Source of the DNA: FEN-1219 sp963810755
GTDB taxonomy: Bacteria; Pseudomonadota; Gammaproteobacteria; Steroidobacterales; Rariloculaceae
Assembly: GCA_963810755.1 (NCBI GenBank)
Contig: CAWEOP010000002.1
Location: 496,001 to 560,000 of the forward strand
Reading direction: 5' to 3'
DNA: 64,000 nt
The position numbers were made by a program, and so were the translations under genes. The notes under the pieces are model-generated. The model was not told the origin of the DNA. It made no database searches and worked only from the letters and a program-made list of their open reading frames with translations. How positions within the stretch are numbered: the stretch's first letter is position 1; each line of letters starts with the position of its first letter. Shown piece after piece: positions 52,008 through 60,381 of this stretch.

Positions 52008-53456
52008 ATGAAGACGAAATTGAGTAATCGAACAGTGCTCGCCACTGCTGTAGCACTGGCACTGATGAGCGTCGCACCGGTTGTGACGTTCGCGCAAGCT
52101 GTTCAAACATCTGAAGCGATCGCGAGCTCCGACGTAATGAGTCAGATCTCGATGTTCAGCTACAAAGACGGCCCAAAGTCGCAGCTCTTGCTTCGCGGTA
52201 CCCCGATCGCGGCGGCCGCACAGGGTCATGCACAAGTGGAATACCAGAACGGCAACGCGCAGATCTCGGCCAAAGTCGCCGACCTGCCGAAACCGGCCTC
52301 CCTCGGCGCTTACACGACGTACATGCTGTGGGCACTGACACCCGACGGCCGCGCGGCCAATAAGGGCGTGCTGGCGGGGCCCGACGGCGGTAAGGGCGAG
52401 ATCGATACGCAGGACAACGCATCGCAGTTCGCGCTCATCGTCACGGCCGAGCCGCACTTCGCGGTCACCGTTCCGAGCACGATGATCGTGCTCTACAACG
52501 TCGCCGATGACGTCAAAGGCGGCGAGTCCAAGGTCACGACGCTAACGGAACGCGCCGACTACTCGCATCTCTCGGCGATCGCGATCGACGACGAAAAAAA
52601 TCCCGTCGAGATCGTGCAAGCACGCTACGCGCTCGCTATCGCTAAAGCCGCCGGCGCGGATCGTTTCGCGACGGCCGCGTTTGCGACCGCCACCGAGAAG
52701 TTGGGCGCTGCCGAACGAGCGCTGACCGGCAAGAGCGCGGAGCGCAAGACGGCTCCGGGACTCGCCCGCGAGGCCGTGACCACCGGCGAGGACGCACGTC
52801 GCGCCGCCATGATCGCTTCGGCCGCCGCCAAAGTCGAAGGAGATCGAGTCGCTGCGGCAGCCGCATCGGACGAAGCCGCGAAGCAGGCTGCAGCCGCTTC
52901 GACCGAAGCCGCGCGACAAACGGCTGTCGCGACGACCGAGGCGGCAAACACCGCGGCGCAAGTCGCGGCCGCCACGACCGTCGCCGCGACCGAAGCCGAA
53001 CGGCTGCGCAACGAAGCGTCGGCCGCCACAACTGCTCGCAACGATCTACGCAATCGGCTCAACGCGGCATTGCCGACGCGCGAATCCAATCGCGGGCTGA
53101 TCTCGGAGATCGGCGGCGTGCAGTTCGCGACAGGAGCGGCGATCCTAAACGACTCCGCACGCGAGAACCTTGCGAAGTTCTCCGGCATCGTGGCGTCTTA
53201 CCCGACGATGCGATTCAACATCGAGGGGCACACGGATAGCACGGGCAGTGTCGCGACCAACAACGCGCTCTCGTTGCAGCGCGCGATGGCCGTTCGCGAT
53301 TACTTGATCGGACGAGGCGTTTCGGCGGCGAGCATCGACGTCGCAGGCCTCGGTTCATCCTCCCCGATCGTCGACAACGCCACGGTCGATTCGCGCGCCC
53401 GCAACCGCCGCGTCGAGATCGTGCTTTCGGGCGGGCCGCTCACTGCATCCAGGTAA
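52008..53456 (+). CDS. OmpA-family outer-membrane protein
   Basis: A 482-residue protein with a signal peptide (about 1-30). The N-terminal beta part (about 45-195) is followed by an Ala-rich helical spacer (about 210-355) and a C-terminal OmpA domain that binds peptidoglycan (ATGAAILNDSARENLAKFSG, then IEGHTDSTGSVATNN and RARNRRVEIVL). ATG 52008 has GGAAGAAG before it. The Ala-rich spacer resembles Lpp-like coiled helices. An envelope-stability role is likely. Confidence 0.88.
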   Translation: MKTKLSNRTVLATAVALALMSVAPVVTFAQAVQTSEAIASSDVMSQISMFSYKDGPKSQLLLRGTPIAAAAQGHAQVEYQNGNAQISAKVADLPKPASLGAYTTYMLWALTPDGRAANKGVLAGPDGGKGEIDTQDNASQFALIVTAEPHFAVTVPSTMIVLYNVADDVKGGESKVTTLTERADYSHLSAIAIDDEKNPVEIVQARYALAIAKAAGADRFATAAFATATEKLGAAERALTGKSAERKTAPGLAREAVTTGEDARRAAMIASAAAKVEGDRVAAAAASDEAAKQAAAASTEAARQTAVATTEAANTAAQVAAATTVAATEAERLRNEASAATTARNDLRNRLNAALPTRESNRGLISEIGGVQFATGAAILNDSARENLAKFSGIVASYPTMRFNIEGHTDSTGSVATNNALSLQRAMAVRDYLIGRGVSAASIDVAGLGSSSPIVDNATVDSRARNRRVEIVLSGGPLTASR

Positions 53457-53533
53457 GTCGCAGTCGGTAGGCAGATCGAAGCCGGACGGCGCGGTCGCGA
53501 GATCGCGCCGTTCGCGCGCTGGACGAATCATGT

Positions 53534-54220
53534 TCATGATCTTTGCGTCACCGTTCGTGACCGTGAGTCGAGCAGCCAACGAAACACTAGGGACGCGAAC
53601 GCCGCGCCCGCCAGCTGGGCTAGAACGAATCCAATGACGCTCGTCGGCGCGATGCCGGCGAAGCTGTCGCTCAGGGAGCGCGCGAGCGTGACCGCTGGAT
53701 TCGCGAACGATGTCGATGCGGTGAACCAGTACGCGGCCGCGATATACAGCCCGACCGCGTATGCCACAGCGTTCGGCTGTGAGCGCTCGACGCCGAGGAT
53801 TGTTCCAACGAGCCCGAACGTCGCCACGACTTCGGATAGCCACTGTCCCGGACCGGCACGCACGTGCGTGGACGCTTGCAACAGCGGTTGCTCGAACATC
53901 GCGTGCGCGAGCAGCGCACCCAAGACAGCTCCAAGGACTTGAGCGACGATGTATAACGCCAGCCGGTCGATGCGCAGCTTCCGCAGCGCTGCAAAGGCAA
54001 GGCTGACCGCGGGATTGAAGTGCGCGCCGGAGATTGGCGCGAAAATCAAGATCAGCACGGCCAACATGCAGCCGGTGGACAGCGTGTTCCCGAGCAACGC
54101 GAGCGCGACGTTTCCGCCCGCGAGTCGTTCGGCCATGATGCCGGACCCGACGACCGTCGCGACGAGCAGCGCCGTACCGATCGCCTCAGCGGCGAAGAGT
54201 CGAGCCGAGGTGGCGTTCAA
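53534..54220 (-). CDS. Aquaporin/aquaglyceroporin family channel
   Basis: A 228-residue six-helix MIP channel. Both NPA boxes are present (AHFNPAVSL near 70 and SFANPAVTLARS near 178). Its start overlaps the arsC stop (ATGA), so it belongs to an ars operon as AqpS does in rhizobia, where it lets arsenite leave down its gradient. No other arsenite pump is nearby. Confidence 0.88.
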   Translation of the reverse strand: MNATSARLFAAEAIGTALLVATVVGSGIMAERLAGGNVALALLGNTLSTGCMLAVLILIFAPISGAHFNPAVSLAFAALRKLRIDRLALYIVAQVLGAVLGALLAHAMFEQPLLQASTHVRAGPGQWLSEVVATFGLVGTILGVERSQPNAVAYAVGLYIAAAYWFTASTSFANPAVTLARSLSDSFAGIAPTSVIGFVLAQLAGAAFASLVFRWLLDSRSRTVTQRS

Positions 54221-54717
54221 GCCGAATCGCGTCCGATCGCCCGAAGACGGTTCTGCAAGGTGAGCTTGTCGAGCGAGTCGATCGGCAGGCTGACGAACAC
54301 GCTGAGCCGGTTGTGAAGCATCCGTAGCGTGTCGGCGAACGCGAGACGCTTCTCGGTCTCGGTACCCTCGAAGGCTGCGGGATCAGGGAGGCCCCAATGC
54401 GCGGTCATCGGCTGACCCGGCCAGATCGGACACACTTCACCCGCCGCGTTGTCGCAAACGGTAAACACGAAGTCGAGCGGCGGCGCATCGGACACGGCGA
54501 ACTCGTCCCAGCTCTTCGAGCGCAGACTGTCGACCGCGTAGTTCTGTCGGCGCAGCAGATCGAGCGCGTACGGATGCACCGTGCCCTTTGGATAACTGCC
54601 CGCGCTGTAGGCGCGAAAGCGCCCGCCTCCTAGCCGATTGAGCACGCATTCCGCCAAAATGCTTCGAGCCGAGTTGCCCGTGCAAAGAAAGAGGACGTTG
54701 TAGGTCCTAGCGCTCAC
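54217..54717 (-). CDS. arsC: Arsenate reductase, LMW-phosphatase type
   Basis: A 166-residue thioredoxin-coupled arsenate reductase. The P-loop reads FLCTGNSARS. A redox Cys pair is likely in VCDNAAGEVCPIWPG, and the acidic segment DPAAFEG follows. I use GTG 54717, which overlaps the arsR stop (GTGA). An upstream ATG would need a longer, non-conserved tail. It reduces arsenate to arsenite, which the aquaporin can then release. Confidence 0.9.
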   Translation of the reverse strand: MSARTYNVLFLCTGNSARSILAECVLNRLGGGRFRAYSAGSYPKGTVHPYALDLLRRQNYAVDSLRSKSWDEFAVSDAPPLDFVFTVCDNAAGEVCPIWPGQPMTAHWGLPDPAAFEGTETEKRLAFADTLRMLHNRLSVFVSLPIDSLDKLTLQNRLRAIGRDSA

Positions 54718-55052
54718 GATCCACTCGCTCGCTTCGCGCGAGTCGGCTTGCGAGCTGCGGGGTAGCCGCACAGCTCAGGTTGACCGTTGCAGCAGTCGTT
54801 CACGAGAAACCCCACGAGGTTCTTCGTGCCTTCGGTGTTCACCGCGTAGAGGATGCGCTGCTGTTCGCGCCACGACTTCAAGAGGCCCGCACGCTCGAGC
54901 TGTGCGAGGTGCGTCGATAGCGTCGACGCGGGCACCTCGAGCTGCCGCGCGATCTGCCCGGCCGGTAATCCATTCGGCAAAGCGGCAACGAGTAGGCGAA
55001 ACACTTCGAGCCGCAGCTCGTGCGCGAGCGCGGCGAAGACTTCGGCATTCAT
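54714..55052 (-). CDS. arsR: ArsR-family arsenic-responsive repressor
   Basis: A 112-residue winged-helix repressor. Helix-turn-helix: QIARQLEVPASTLSTHLAQL. The C-terminal DCCNGQPELCGYP holds a Cys cluster, so As(III) may bind there rather than at the classical ELCVCDL site, which is absent. ATG 55052 is right after the operator palindrome. It would repress the arsR-arsC-aquaporin operon. Confidence 0.9.
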   Translation of the reverse strand: MNAEVFAALAHELRLEVFRLLVAALPNGLPAGQIARQLEVPASTLSTHLAQLERAGLLKSWREQQRILYAVNTEGTKNLVGFLVNDCCNGQPELCGYPAARKPTRAKRASGS

Positions 55053-55072
55053 ATTTCGGATTTTCCCGAAAT
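55053..55072. promoter_or_regulatory. ArsR operator palindrome
   Basis: ATTTCGG-ATTTTC-CCGAAAT, a perfect 7-bp inverted repeat with a 6-bp spacer, adjoining the arsR start codon. Repressor here would block transcription or initiation. Confidence 0.55.
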
Positions 55073-55077
55073 AACCA

Positions 55078-55089
55078 ATTGACGTCAAT
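55078..55089. promoter_or_regulatory. 12-bp palindrome ATTGACGTCAAT
   Basis: A perfect palindrome just upstream of the ArsR palindrome. It could be a second repressor site or overlap a -35 element. Confidence 0.35.
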
Positions 55090-55449
55090 CGTCTGCGATG
55101 AACTCGAGAAGGTCTCTCGGGCCCGCTCCTGCGTCACGCTGCCGGTAGGCGATGGCCGAAGGCCAGCGCTTGCGGGCTACCGGGTACCGAAGAAAGATAG
55201 CCCCACTATCCGTAAAGGATCACCCTGGTTCAACGCAGCGTCGCCGGCGATCAGGATGCGCTTCATGCTCTATACGAGCGGACGCACCGACTCGTGTTCA
55301 CGTTGACCACGCGAATCACCGTACTCTCGTGTTGACGAGGCCGACGGCAGAGCGCTCCGAATTCCCCCGGGTTGCCCGCTGGGCGGCCGTATGGAAGCGT
55401 CCGCGAAACCCAATTGAATCGGCGAGCAGGGTGCGTATGCTTCTGGCGG
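55090..55449. other. Intergenic region
   Basis: 360 bases between arsR and the receiver gene. No ORF with ribosome site is visible. The stretch GATAGCCCCACTATC near 55196 is a short inverted repeat. Otherwise nothing recognisable. Confidence 0.5.
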
Positions 55450-55815
55450 ATGCGCCTGCGTATCCTCATTGCGGACGACAACCGAGATGCCGTTGATTCG
55501 GCAGCGCTCCTCTTAGCACAGCAGGGCCACACGGTGTACCGCGCGTACGACGGACCCGAGGCCGTTTTGCTCGCCACCGAGTCGCAGCCGGACGTAGTGA
55601 TTCTCGATCTGACGATGCCCCGGCTGTCCGGCCACGATGTTTGCCGGATGATTCGCGAGACTCCGTGGGGACGTGATACGTCGATCGTCGCAGTCACCGG
55701 CTGGACGCACGAGAAGACACGAGATCAAGCCAAAGCCAACGGCTTCGATCTCTTCCTCACGAAGCCGCTTGATCCGAAGACACTGATTGATTGGCTGAGC
55801 AAACTCGAAAAGTAA
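55450..55815 (+). CDS. Single-domain response regulator
   Basis: A 121-residue receiver only. It has ILIADDNRDAVDSAALLL, the phospho-Asp in VVILDLTMPRLSG and Lys in FLTKPLD. No output domain is present, so it acts by protein contact or as a phosphate sink. Its last 25 bases overlap the kinase gene. Confidence 0.85.
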   Translation: MRLRILIADDNRDAVDSAALLLAQQGHTVYRAYDGPEAVLLATESQPDVVILDLTMPRLSGHDVCRMIRETPWGRDTSIVAVTGWTHEKTRDQAKANGFDLFLTKPLDPKTLIDWLSKLEK

Positions 55816-57350
55816 CGGGCGAACGCTTAGCGTCCCAACCTGCGGCCGCGCGGCGCACAGCATCGGCGATCGGCCCACTGCTGCGCGCGGAGCACGCGGC
55901 GCTGCGGTATGCGCTGGCGGTTCTGCTCACCGTCGCTATTTTTGCGATTCGCGTTGCGCTGACGCCGGTGATGGGAACGCAGGCTCCGCTGCTCCCCTTC
56001 ATCCTCGCTGTGCTAGCCGCCGGGATTATCGGCGGCCGCGGGCCCGCGATCCTGGCGGCGCTGCTGGTACCGGTCATCGCGACGCTGGAGTTCGCCAACT
56101 GGCAGTATGGGCCCGACATGCTGGCGTGGACCGGGCATGTTGCGTTCTTCCTCGTAGTAACCCTGTCGGTGGTTGCCGTCCTGCACCGCTTGCAGGTTGC
56201 GACGCGCGCACAGGAGCAGGCCGTGCTGGAGGCGCTGAATGCGCGCCGCGAGGCGGCCGAGAATGAAGCCCAGATGCGGCTGATCGCCGATGGCGTTCCC
56301 GTGCTGATCTCATACGTCGATGCGGAGCGCCGCTACCGTTTCGCCAACCGGAGCTTCACCGAGTGGTTCGCGAAAAAGCCCGGCGAGCTCCTCGGCCTGT
56401 ATGTGCGCGAGGTTCTCAGCGAAACGGCGTATGCGGCCGATGAACCGCGCATTCAAAAAGCCCTCGGGGGCGAGCGCGTCGATTTCGCTGCGGATATTCG
56501 TCTCGCATCAGGCCTCCGCCACGTTTCGGCACACTACGTTCCCGATATCGCCGCGGATGGTGAAGTGCGCGGGTTCTTCGCGCTCCTCGAGGACGTCACT
56601 GAGCGCCGCCGCGCTGAAGATGTCCTGCGCACGGCCGAGCGGCGTAAGGACGAGTTTCTCGCGATGCTCGCGCATGAGCTGCGCAATCCGCTCGCTTCGC
56701 TGAGAAACGTCTCCTACATGCTGCTGCACGCGGAGCTCACGCCGCCTGTCGTCCGCCAGAACAGCGAAGTCCTGCAGCGGCAAGTTACGACCCTGACACG
56801 CCTTGTCGATGATCTTCTCGATGTTTCGCGCCTCACCCACGGCACGATCAACCTGCGCAAGGAGCGGGTGATGGTCTCGAGCATCCTGATCGCCGCCGTC
56901 GAAAGCGCGCAGCCTCTTTTCCGCATGAGGCAGCAGACTTTGCGCACCGATCTAGGCGGGGCGAATGTGCGTGTCGAGGCCGACCCGCTTCGGCTCTGCC
57001 AGGTCTTCGGCAACATCCTTGCGAACGCGGCCAAGTATTCGCCCGAGCACGCGGTGATCACCATCGACCTTGAAGAGTTGGGCGATGAAGTCATCATCCG
57101 CATCAATGATCCGGGCGTCGGCATCGCCCCGGAGGATTTGCCGCGTATCTTCGAGGTGTTCGTCCAGGGCGATCATTCGAGGGACCTCTATGATGGCGGG
57201 ATAGGCGTTGGCCTGACCATCGCAAGGACCATCGTCGAGCTGCATGGCGGGAAGCTAGAGGCACGGAGCGAGGGCCTCGGCAAGGGAAGCGAGTTCTCCG
57301 TGCGTTTGAAACGTTTGCCATCCACAGAATCCGCGCGGTGTCTCGCGTGA
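55791..57350 (+). CDS. DUF4118-PAS sensor histidine kinase
   Basis: A 519-residue kinase starting at TTG 55791 inside the receiver gene. It has an N-terminal membrane DUF4118-like region (about 35-135, four helices), a PAS domain (about 155-280; VPVLISYVDAERRYRFANRS) and the phospho-His helix (DEFLAMLAHELRNPLASL). HATPase motifs follow (NILANAAKYSP, DPGVGIAPED, GGIGVGLTIA). It is likely the partner of the receiver. The stimulus is unknown. Confidence 0.87.
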   Translation: MAEQTRKVTGERLASQPAAARRTASAIGPLLRAEHAALRYALAVLLTVAIFAIRVALTPVMGTQAPLLPFILAVLAAGIIGGRGPAILAALLVPVIATLEFANWQYGPDMLAWTGHVAFFLVVTLSVVAVLHRLQVATRAQEQAVLEALNARREAAENEAQMRLIADGVPVLISYVDAERRYRFANRSFTEWFAKKPGELLGLYVREVLSETAYAADEPRIQKALGGERVDFAADIRLASGLRHVSAHYVPDIAADGEVRGFFALLEDVTERRRAEDVLRTAERRKDEFLAMLAHELRNPLASLRNVSYMLLHAELTPPVVRQNSEVLQRQVTTLTRLVDDLLDVSRLTHGTINLRKERVMVSSILIAAVESAQPLFRMRQQTLRTDLGGANVRVEADPLRLCQVFGNILANAAKYSPEHAVITIDLEELGDEVIIRINDPGVGIAPEDLPRIFEVFVQGDHSRDLYDGGIGVGLTIARTIVELHGGKLEARSEGLGKGSEFSVRLKRLPSTESARCLA

Positions 57351-57453
57351 CTACTCAGCGGACAGTCAACTCACCGGCGTCGCCTCGGGAGACTTCCATT
57401 CGCCGCCCAGAATCTCTGGACGTGGGCGATAGAGGCGCACCTTGGGGTGCAGG

Positions 57454-58032
57454 CTACTTGAGCAGCTTCTCGACTGCTTCGTTGAACTGCTCCGAATCCG
57501 GCGCTACTCCGCTGTCGAAGTACTGCGCCACTTTGCCGTCCGCGGTCACTAGGTATTTGTTGAAGTTCCACATCGGCTCTTGGGCCTGGCGTGCGAGCTC
57601 CTTGAACACCGCGTTGGCTTCCGGTCCCTTCACATGTTGGGGCGCGAGCATCGTGAACTTCACACCGTAGTTGATGAAGCACATCGTGGCCGCTTCGGAC
57701 TCGTCTTTCGCTTCCTGATTGAAGTCATCGGACGAGAAGCCGACCACCACCAGTCCGCGGGCCTTGTACTTCTGGTACGCCTCCTCCAGTCCCTTGAACT
57801 GCGGCGTGAAGCCGCAATGGCTCGCCGTGTTCACGATCAACAGCGGTTTGCCCGCGCCGAGCGTGCAGAGGTTCACGCTCTCCGAGGAGTGCAGCTTGCG
57901 GTACTCCTGGTCGAGGAAGGCGGGGCACGATTGAGCGGCGGACGCAGTCGCGACTACCGAGACGTGCGGCACCGGCGATACGTGCAACAGTGCGGCCAGG
58001 CAAACGAATGTCACTGCGGCACGGGTTTTCAT
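57454..58032 (-). CDS. Exported glutathione-peroxidase-type protein (Cys form)
   Basis: A 192-residue protein. A signal sequence (about 1-33) is followed by a thioredoxin-fold peroxidase: the peroxidatic Cys is in NTASHCGFTPQF, a Gln is available in DDFNQEAKDES, and Trp-Asn in PMWNFNKYLVT. These give the expected catalytic tetrad of Cys-type peroxidases. Unusually, it is exported. AGGTC lies upstream of ATG 58032. It would remove lipid hydroperoxides in the periplasm. Confidence 0.85.
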   Translation of the reverse strand: MKTRAAVTFVCLAALLHVSPVPHVSVVATASAAQSCPAFLDQEYRKLHSSESVNLCTLGAGKPLLIVNTASHCGFTPQFKGLEEAYQKYKARGLVVVGFSSDDFNQEAKDESEAATMCFINYGVKFTMLAPQHVKGPEANAVFKELARQAQEPMWNFNKYLVTADGKVAQYFDSGVAPDSEQFNEAVEKLLK

Positions 58033-58181
58033 CCGAGGGACCTCGCGGTTGAGCTGAGGAAGGCACGATACATCAGATCGACGCACGCGGCATTTCGTCC
58101 CCATGAGCGCTCGGAAAGCCGTATTGCGGCACCTTCTTGCGGCCGACGACACTCATGATGTGCGGGGGCTGCCTGGACGCG

Positions 58182-59267
58182 CTATCCGCGTCTCGCTCCA
58201 AGGTGCCGATCGAAGAACTTGACGATCACATCAAGGCAGTCGCGCGACTCGGGCACGTCCACGTTGTAGAAGAAGCCGTGGAACATCCCTTCCCACACGT
58301 GCAGATCCGCATCTACGCCTTGCTTCACGAGCAACGAATGCGCGTAGACCGCGGAGCTCAGCTCGAAACCGCGCGTGCCCGTGACGACCAACGTGGGCGG
58401 AAACTTCGCGAGCACCTCGGGCGAGCTCGCGGGAGCCACGAGCGGATCGTCGAGCGACACGCCGGCAAAATAGTCGGGCGGTGAACGCGCGGGCGGCTCG
58501 CCCGACGGGGGTGGCGGCGGCGGCCGGCTCTCGCCGATCGCGGCGGTCGTGAACGCCGAGTCGCCGAAACCGTTCGATGGCAGCGTCAATCCGGCGCACA
58601 GCACGCCGATTGCACCGGGGGCCGGGAGAGAGTGTTTCTGGAACCAGGCGACGGCCATGCCGGTCAACATGCCGCCCGCGGAGCATCCGTAGATCCCGAT
58701 GTTCTCGGCGCGATAGGTCTTGAGCAGCTCGCGGTAAGCGGCCGCGACGTCTTCGCTGGCCGCCGGAAACCGGTATTTCGGCGCTTGGCGATAGTCCAAG
58801 CTCACGACGCGAATTCTGCCCAGTGCGGCGACCGGAATCGATTCGAGCTCGGCGCAGCCCGGCCAGCAGCCCGAGAATCCGCCGCCGTGCAGATTGATCA
58901 GCACGCGGTCGCGATTGCGGGCGGACACGCCCTCTTTCGGCAGGTACTCGTAGGCGTGCACGCCGCCGATCGTCGTGTCGCGCTTCTCGACCGCGAAAAC
59001 CTCGCGCTGCCGCGCGAGATAGCCTACGAGGAACGGCGGGATACCGTCGACCTGAACCAGCAACTCGGGGCGCAACATGTCGCGCAGATGCTCCGCGACG
59101 TAATCCTTGCCCTCGCGGGTCAGAAAGGCCGAGAGCGGCACGGTGTGCGCGGGCACGTGAACGGCGCCGTCGTCCGCTATCGTCACGCCACTTTGCGCGA
59201 ACGCGCCGGCTGCACTCAGGCCGGCGAGGGTCATGGCCACAGCCGCCCAACGAAATCGTTGCTGCAT
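58182..59267 (-). CDS. Exported alpha/beta hydrolase (HSL/esterase type)
   Basis: A 361-residue protein with a signal peptide (about 1-25). It has an HGGGF oxyanion hole in INLHGGGFSGC, the nucleophile in YGCSAGGML and the C-terminal His in MFHGFFYNV. This is the hormone-sensitive-lipase (family IV) layout. A Pro-rich insert (PPPPPPSGEPP) separates the core and lid. ATG 59267 with GGGGGAT upstream is chosen. It is divergent from lacI. Confidence 0.87.
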   Translation of the reverse strand: MQQRFRWAAVAMTLAGLSAAGAFAQSGVTIADDGAVHVPAHTVPLSAFLTREGKDYVAEHLRDMLRPELLVQVDGIPPFLVGYLARQREVFAVEKRDTTIGGVHAYEYLPKEGVSARNRDRVLINLHGGGFSGCWPGCAELESIPVAALGRIRVVSLDYRQAPKYRFPAASEDVAAAYRELLKTYRAENIGIYGCSAGGMLTGMAVAWFQKHSLPAPGAIGVLCAGLTLPSNGFGDSAFTTAAIGESRPPPPPPSGEPPARSPPDYFAGVSLDDPLVAPASSPEVLAKFPPTLVVTGTRGFELSSAVYAHSLLVKQGVDADLHVWEGMFHGFFYNVDVPESRDCLDVIVKFFDRHLGARRG

Positions 59268-59313
59268 GTATCCCCCAATGACCGATTTGAGACCGCTTGA
59301 CTCTAGCCGCTTC

Positions 59314-59327
59314 TGCAATCGTTTGCA
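59314..59327. promoter_or_regulatory. LacI-type operator TGCAATCGTTTGCA
   Basis: A 14-bp near-palindrome centred on CG, 25 bases before the lacI start. It is the exact reverse complement of the site at 61689, so the same regulator should bind both. Confidence 0.75.
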
Positions 59328-59351
59328 CGATCCGGATGCTATTCTCTTGGG

Positions 59352-60377
59352 ATGGCGACTGGACGAAGAACAGTATCGAAGATGGCCGACATCGCGCGCC
59401 TCGCCGGCGTCCACGTGTCGACCGTTTCGCGCGCCCTGGCGGGCAGCCCGCTCGTCGAAAGTCAGATGCGCGAGCGAATCCTCAAGATCGCAACGAAGCA
59501 CGGCTACGTCGTCAATGCGGCTGCGCGCAACCTCCGCACGAGTCGGACACAGACGTTGAGCGTAGTCATTCCCCTCGCCCACGAGCGCGATCAGGCGCTG
59601 ACCGACCCGTTCTTCACCGACATGCTGGGCCACCTGGCCGACGAGATCACGCAGCGCGGCTACGGAATGTACCTGCAGAAGATTCTGCCGCCGATGGACG
59701 ATTGGCTGCCGCGGCTCATCGCCGCGCGCCGCTCCGACGGCATCATCGTGATCGGCCAGAGCACCGAGCACGCTGCGCTCGAGCAAGCGGCGCGCACCTA
59801 CGAACCCCTCGTGGTCTGGGGCGGCCGACTCGAAAGACAGAGCTACTGCGTCGTCGGGACCGACAACACGGCGGCCGCACGCATCGCGACCGATCACCTC
59901 ATCGCGAACGGTCGTCGGCAGATCGTGTTCGTAGGGGATCCATCCATTCCCGAGATCCGCCTGCGCTGCGACGGCTACACGGCCGCTCTCAAAGCGTCAC
60001 GCAGCCGCTCGCGACCCAACGTGCTCAACGCGCACATGACCGCTGACGGCGCCTATCGAGCGATGCGCGAGTTCATCGACCAGGGACACGAATTCGATGC
60101 GGTGTTTGCGGCGACCGACGTCATCGCCATCAGCGCGATGCGGGCCATCGCGGCGTCAGGCCTGTCGATCCCGCACGACGTGGCCGTCGTGGGCTTCGAC
60201 GACATCGCGATGGCGGCTCACGTGCACCCTTCGCTGACGACCGTGCGTCAGGACGTCGCCCGCGGCTCGAAGCTGCTCGTCGACCTCGCGCTGAGACGCC
60301 TGGCTGGCGAGGACACCGCGTCGGCGGTCATGCCCGGCGAACTGATCGTGCGCGAGTCGAGCGGCGCGACGAGGTAA
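59352..60377 (+). CDS. LacI-family regulator of the sucrose locus
   Basis: A 341-residue repressor. Its HTH is in SKMADIARLAGVHVSTVSRAL. The ligand-binding part has DGIIVIGQST, VGTDNTAAARIATDHLI and the C-terminal PGELIVRESS. It is likely to sense a sucrose-derived sugar. It faces the MFS gene and has an operator in its own promoter. ATG 59352 is used; an ATG 30 bases on is also possible. Confidence 0.9.
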   Translation: MATGRRTVSKMADIARLAGVHVSTVSRALAGSPLVESQMRERILKIATKHGYVVNAAARNLRTSRTQTLSVVIPLAHERDQALTDPFFTDMLGHLADEITQRGYGMYLQKILPPMDDWLPRLIAARRSDGIIVIGQSTEHAALEQAARTYEPLVVWGGRLERQSYCVVGTDNTAAARIATDHLIANGRRQIVFVGDPSIPEIRLRCDGYTAALKASRSRSRPNVLNAHMTADGAYRAMREFIDQGHEFDAVFAATDVIAISAMRAIAASGLSIPHDVAVVGFDDIAMAAHVHPSLTTVRQDVARGSKLLVDLALRRLAGEDTASAVMPGELIVRESSGATR

Positions 60378-60381
60378 CCCG

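Noticed and set aside
52600..53050. Ala-rich repetitive stretch as a separate repeat element
   Set aside because: It is the helical spacer of the OmpA-family protein, in frame and without a regular DNA period.
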